Position numbers and translations under genes: made by a program. A DNA stretch of 64,000 bases from Vandiemenella viatica (Eukaryota; Arthropoda; Insecta; Orthoptera; Morabidae): NCBI GenBank assembly GCA_031002005.1, contig CM061918.1:42164947-42228946 (forward strand), written 5' to 3'. The notes under the pieces were generated by a model that saw only the letters and a program-made list of their open reading frames with translations, was not told the DNA's origin and did no database searches. Positions 59,534-64,000 of this stretch are shown here, one piece after another. Every line of letters starts with the position of its first letter. Position 1 is the stretch's first letter.

Positions 59534-60610
59534 TACTGAAGGACCAAGAAACTGGTATAGGCATACGTATACAAAAACACAGAGATATAAACACTCAGAG
59601 TACGGCGCTGCGTCGGCATTGACTATATAAGACAACAGATGTCTGGCGCAGACGTTAGATTGGTTATTGCTGCTACAATGGCAGGTTATCACAATTTAAG
59701 TGAGTTTGAACGTGGTGTTGTAGTCGACGCACGACAGATGGGACATAGCATCTCCGAGGTAGCGATGAGGTGGGATTTTCCCATACGACCATTTCACGAG
59801 TGCACCGTGAATATCGGGAATCCGGTAAAACATCAAATCTCCGACATCGCTGCGGCCGTAAAAAGATCCTGCAAGAACAGGACCAAAGATGACTGAAGAG
59901 AATCCTTCAACTTGACAGAAGTGCAATCCTTCCGCAAAGTGCTGCGGATTTCAATGCTGGGCCATCAACAAGTGTCAGCGTGCAAACCATTGAACGAAAC
60001 ATCATCGATATGAGCTTTCGGAGCAGAAGGCCCACTCGCATACCCTTGCTGAGTGCATGACACAATGCTTTACGCCTTGCCTGGGTCCGTCTACACTGAC
60101 ATTGGACTGTTGCTGATTGGAAACATGTTGCCTGCTCTGACAAGTCTCGTTTCCAATTGTATCGAGCGGATGGACGTGTACGGGTATGAAGACAACCTCA
60201 TGAATTCATGGACCATGCATGTCAGCAGGGAACTGTTCATGTGCGTTCCAACAGATTGGGCAATTCCAGCAGGACAATACAACACCCCACATGTTCAGCA
60301 TTGCTACAGAGCTGCTCCAGGAATACTCTTCTGAGTTGAAACACCACCGCTGGCCACCAAATTCCCCAGACATCAACATTATTGAGCATATCTGGGATGC
60401 CTTGCAACATGCCATTCAGAAGAGATCTCCACCCCCTCTTACTCTTACGGATTTATGGACAGCCCTACAGGATGCATGGTGTCAGTTCCCTCCAGCACTA
60501 CTTCAGACATTAGTCGAGTCCATGCCACGTCGTGTTGCGGCACTTCTGCGTGTTCACCGGAGCCCTACACGATGTTAGGTAGATGTACCATTTTCTTTGG
60601 CTCTTCAGTG
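59534..60610 (+). mobile_element. Tc1-family element, copy B (internally deleted)
   Basis: Ends TACTGAAGGACCAAGAAACT and its inverse TTTGGCTCTTCAGTG, flanked by TA (59532-59533 and 60611-60612). It keeps the 5' coding start (ATGGCAGGTTATCACAATTT near 59678), DNA-binding pieces, and the C-terminal block HHRWPPNSPDINIIEHIWDA (60219-60578), which carries the last catalytic residue. Near 60240 the sequence jumps from the CKQGTVQ-type region to the QFQQDN block, so a segment between the catalytic residues is deleted. Same family as 48000-49010, in the opposite orientation. Confidence 0.9.
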
Positions 60611-60612
60611 TA

Positions 60613-61530
60613 TAACACGATTATCCTCAAGACACAATCAAAATAGACATTTCTTATTAATGGTGCGGATTTCATCTTATATTAGTTGTAATACAATTTT
60701 ATGTATGCTAACAATGCTCTACCAAATGCTGTTTCCGAGGCACATCTGTTCAGACTGTGCTGATGTGACCAATCAGCTTCCAGCCAGGTCAAAAGTCACT
60801 CCCCTGCGTCGTTTGTGGAATTGGTTCACCCACGCAGGCGTAAAATTCAGATCCGTGGTTGTAGGAGAGGGTTGCAATGGAAGGATTGTAGTCACAATTG
60901 AGCTTCCTGCTAACTCAGTTTTAGTTTCTTGATGAAATTCCGTCGCCCTATTGTCGGTTGGAATGCCCGGCTCCAGGCGAGGTTAATCCGATAGCCGCTA
61001 TCCGTGTTGACCAAATTTATCAGCGGCTCTGATGTCAATAGTTTCTACTTCGAATAAAACTAAACATGAGCTGAAATGTTGTTTCTTTGAAGTAAGTGTA
61101 TGTTCCTTGTCAGTGCTACCGCCTTTCGCCATGTTCCACGCATCATTGATCTTCCCATTCTAATCGCAAATTCACACGGAATGCAATGAATTCGTGGGTT
61201 ACGAAGGCTGACGCAGTCTTCACACTCACATGCAGATCAATAATCTTCGTCTGTTTTGGAATCGTATTACTCAGAAGACTTTCTATTTGGGTGATGTACC
61301 AGCACCAGCCGCGACGTAGACTGATAAGAACCCTAACCCTAAATTTGCTATCACAGCATTAATTTCGTATGATTTTCGAGTTATGGCTTGCTTTGTTTAT
61401 CACGGAATGTCCTTGTTATTTACCTACATATCTGAAGGGTGTGCCATTTTCATTGGGATAATATGCGGTACATTCGTATGGTATTTTTTGTTTTGTTTTG
61501 CAAATAATTCTAATTATATCGACGCCGTTC
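60613..61530. other. No recognisable feature
   Basis: Mixed-composition sequence. The only point of note is two copies of AACCCTA near 61330, too short to be telomeric. Confidence 0.5.
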
Positions 61531-61543
61531 TCCATTTGTTTCA
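61531..61543. repeat. SINE target-site duplication, left
   Basis: TCCATTTGTTTCA, repeated exactly at 61805-61817. Confidence 0.92.
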
Positions 61544-61804
61544 CCGAGCGGGGGCGGTGGTAACGGTTAGCGTTTCTCGCCTCGCATTCGGGAGGACGGC
61601 GGTTCGAATCCCCGTCCGGGCATCCAGATTTGGGTTTTCCATGGTTTCCCCAAATCACTCCAGGCAAATGCCGGGATGCTTCCTTCAAAAGGCCATGGCC
61701 GAATTCCTTCCCATTCCTTGCCTCCATCCTTGCCCCCCATCCTTTCCCGTCTCTAAAGACCTCGATGTTAAAAAGAGACGTAAAGCAGTTACAAAAAAAA
61801 AAAA
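61544..61804 (+). mobile_element. tRNA-derived SINE, intact reference copy
   Basis: The head has GGTGGTAACGGTTAGCG (A-box-like) and GGTTCGAATCCCCG (B box), the internal polymerase III promoter parts. The body has ATCCAGATTTGGGTTTTCCA, AATCACTCCAGGCAAATGCC and CTCTAAAGACCTCG. It ends in GTAAAGCAGTTAC and an A12 tail. It is flanked by a perfect 13-bp duplication. SINEs have no ORF and use LINE machinery. Confidence 0.93.
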
Positions 61805-61817
61805 TCCATTTGTTTCA
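61805..61817. repeat. SINE target-site duplication, right
   Basis: TCCATTTGTTTCA, identical to 61531-61543. Confidence 0.92.
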
Positions 61818-61883
61818 GTTCCCACTTAATATCTTCAATATACTCTTTCGTCCTTCCAGGTCAGCTCTTCTAAATATCCGTCG

Positions 61884-62060
61884 GGCCATTCTGATTTCGA
61901 TTTTCAATAGTTTCCCGAAATCATTGCAGGCGGATGCCACGTTGGTTCTTTAAAAAGGTCATGGCTTGAATTCCTTCTCTTAGCGCTCCTTGCCTCTAGT
62001 CCTTTCCGCCTTTAATGACCTCGACGTCAACGAGAATCTTCTAAAGGAAAAAAAAAAACT
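61884..62060 (+). repeat. Truncated, degraded SINE copy
   Basis: Matches the body and tail of the SINE just upstream (TTTTCAATAGTTTCCCGAAA, GCAGGCGGATGCC, TTTAATGACCTCGACGTC) and ends in an A run. The head is missing. Confidence 0.75.
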
Positions 62061-63340
62061 TAACCTCCATTGCTCGCTAGATTATCAAATGAACAATCTC
62101 GCACTGTGAAGTCACGACCCATTCTACTTTCAAAAATCCGTTCTTCGCTCATCATTTGCAGATGCCATACTTTATCTGCCCATTTAGTTTTGAACGCCAT
62201 CATAGTACCAACGCTCTAATTTTCCTTCTATCTGTATTTACTCCCATAATGCAGAATGCTGCATACATATAGTTTCAGAAAGTTATATTTGAGTTGTAGA
62301 TTATTAATTGAAACTGAAAGCTTTATCTTTTTCAAGAAGATTCTATTAGCTAGTGCTGTTATGTTATGCTAGTGCAATATGTCATAGTTTCCAACATTCC
62401 TCCCTAAACAACACAATTCTCTGCGAACTGCATTCAAATTGTAGGCTCTCTTTAGACGTATAAATTTTTCTCAATGCCGACACTAGTTGCTGCATGAACA
62501 TTGTGAAATCTCCCGATCGCCTATGCCAGAGCATCACGAGCGGAGTCTGATACTAATGGGTATGTGCGTGATAGCTGAGCAGAGTGAAGTAAGGACCACT
62601 GGAGAGTTGGAGCGCTATCTTGCTACAAAGGCACATGTGCCTCTATTTACGGCCTTTTATGGTTCTTTAGCTTCCGAACTAAACATGGAGTCCTAATGAA
62701 ATCACTCGCAGCCTCACAACCGTCGAACAGTTAAATTCGGAAAGAATGGAGGTGGAAATAATTGTGATGTGTTTAGTGGTGGTGAAAGAATTTTTATTTC
62801 ACTTCATGGATAGCAAATGAAAACTAGCAATCAGATGACCAAAATGTTTGGGTCATTTTATAAATTTAACAATTTTTACTAGTTTATAATGAGCCAATTT
62901 TGTCGAACGTCTTCACTTTCCCAATCGTACTTAATAACCTGCATGAGATTTCCGAGTCGAGGACGTTGAGTATTCTCGTGATTTCTCAAACTGTAGTTTC
63001 CGATGTTTGAAATGTACCCTTATCGTCATCGTCAACGGTACTTGTATGTTTGCGCTCTAATTATCAGGATTCTTTTTCTTTTATCTCAGGAAAGAATCTT
63101 CTGAAATCAGCACCGTAGTGTTGCAAATTGAAAAAAAAGGTTTATTCAGTCTTTGTGAAAAAAGGCATGAAAAAAACCTAGCACCCTTGTTTTACTTTCT
63201 AATTTTTTCTTTCAGAAAACAATATATGTGATAAATTATAATTTTATTTGCGGAACTTACATTTTACATGTGTGTTTTAAATCTTACTGAATCCTGTAAT
63301 GTCTTACACAATGATTCATAAATGTATCTAAATAGGAAAC
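62061..63340. other. No recognisable feature
   Basis: AT-rich sequence without a supported gene, RNA or repeat. A 69-aa frame (62487-62696) has no recognisable similarity and no splice context. Confidence 0.5.
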
Positions 63341-63346
63341 ATAATT

Positions 63347-63487
63347 TTATTCATCCTCTATGTCAGTATAACATTCACTAGTATCAGCACTACCAACACT
63401 AGTTCGGTCTGTGTCGGAATTTTCTGTTTCTTCTTCTGTCTCCTCTAGATCCATAACTTCAGAAATAGTTACATTTTCTTTTACTGG
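63347..63487 (-). CDS. Possible acidic C-terminal exon
   Basis: The minus-strand frame reads VKENVTISEVMDLEETEEET, then ENSDTDRTSVGSADTSECYT and DIEDE-stop, with AATAAAATT overlapping the stop. An acceptor-like ataaccag precedes it. Acidic Ser/Glu tails of this kind occur in both host and transposon proteins. I see no further exon in the window and the family is unknown. Confidence 0.3.
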   Translation of the reverse strand, partial: PVKENVTISEVMDLEETEEETENSDTDRTSVGSADTSECYTDIEDE

Positions 63488-64000
63488 TTATTCTTGTATT
63501 TTATGCAAAAAATTTTGAGATTGCAATTTTAAATTATGAGCAAAGAACACACTGTGCATAAAGACTGCACCGATAATTCTGTATTACGGTCTTTAAGTTT
63601 GAATTTAAATCTATTATCATACAAAATTCTTTTTTAGTCGTTGGTTTACGCCAACGGTTGGAAGGAAGCGATTCATAATTACTGACAATTTAATGACTCA
63701 GTATCTCTATACGCTGACAGTTTAACAAGTATACGAATATAAGGAAAGCACAATAAGAAATAAAAAAGAGGCAAAAAATCTTAGAAAAATTAAAAATTCC
63801 TAATTTTTTGAAAAGTTCCGTAGGTCTACAGATAAATTCGTAGGGCTGGCAGCACTAGTTAAAATAGCGAGTATTAATTCAAAGAACGGGTAACGGGGAT
63901 TCCTTCTCGCGCAACCTAGCCTCTTCTGGAAGTCCCCGTTCGTAAAAGAAAACTTCAGTAAATGTTGCCAATATTTTCTTAATTTTTATCCTATTGGACC
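63488..64000. other. No recognisable feature
   Basis: AT-rich sequence to the window end without a supported gene. Confidence 0.45.

Noticed and set aside
61330..61345. Telomere-like AACCCTAACCCTAAA
   Set aside because: Only two units, and insects normally use TTAGG; this is chance.

Overview
This is a piece of a large, AT-rich, repeat-laden animal nuclear genome, almost certainly an insect. The evidence is: split genes with GT-AG introns several kb long; many Tc1, mariner, hAT and PIF-Harbinger relics; an APE-type non-LTR retrotransposon of R1-clade character; and a tRNA-derived SINE family of a kind I associate with insects, perhaps Polyneoptera (inference only). There is no bacterial gene organisation, CRISPR array or operon. 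Bases 58356-59355 are exactly 1000 N, an assembly gap.

Left part (1 to about 32.8 kb, plus strand): one host gene runs through the whole region. I recover five exons (303-405, 2008-2228, 12749-12854, 20306-21914, 30868-30990). Their splice phases chain without a break (AG|G, G|CA, CT|G, CAG|CAT) and the reading frame ends in TGA at 30990, giving about 720 codons. The first exon begins inside a codon, so the 5' part lies upstream of the window. I do not recognise the protein: a basic N-terminal part is followed by a long Ser/Gln/Gly/Pro-rich region. Its introns hold the transposons: a degraded LINE (8.65-9.93 kb), a Tc1 element (10922-12162), a Harbinger relic (22026-22900) and a full-length R1-like LINE in antisense (24230-29788) flanked by a perfect 20-bp target-site duplication.

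Middle (32.8 to 51 kb): intergenic. It holds a hAT relic split by a 446-bp Tc1/mariner-type deletion derivative, a Helitron-like repeat, an array of about 165-bp tandem repeats interrupted by a 772-bp long-inverted-repeat element, a Harbinger relic with its two genes facing each other (HARBI1-like and MADF-like), and a cluster of Tc1/mariner elements from 43.3 to 50.2 kb.

Right part (51 to 64 kb): a two-exon ankyrin-repeat gene on the minus strand (coding exons 57087-56794 and 52207-51371, 376 aa), GC-rich against its surroundings. Its 4.6-kb intron holds a probable solo LTR and a long-inverted-repeat element that itself carries a SINE. Beyond it lie a 157-bp tandem repeat running toward the assembly gap, a second copy of the Tc1 family, and SINE copies. 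The two host genes show no functional link. I found no convincing new defence or regulatory system; the most unusual items are the extra middle ORF of the LINE and the unidentified five-exon gene.
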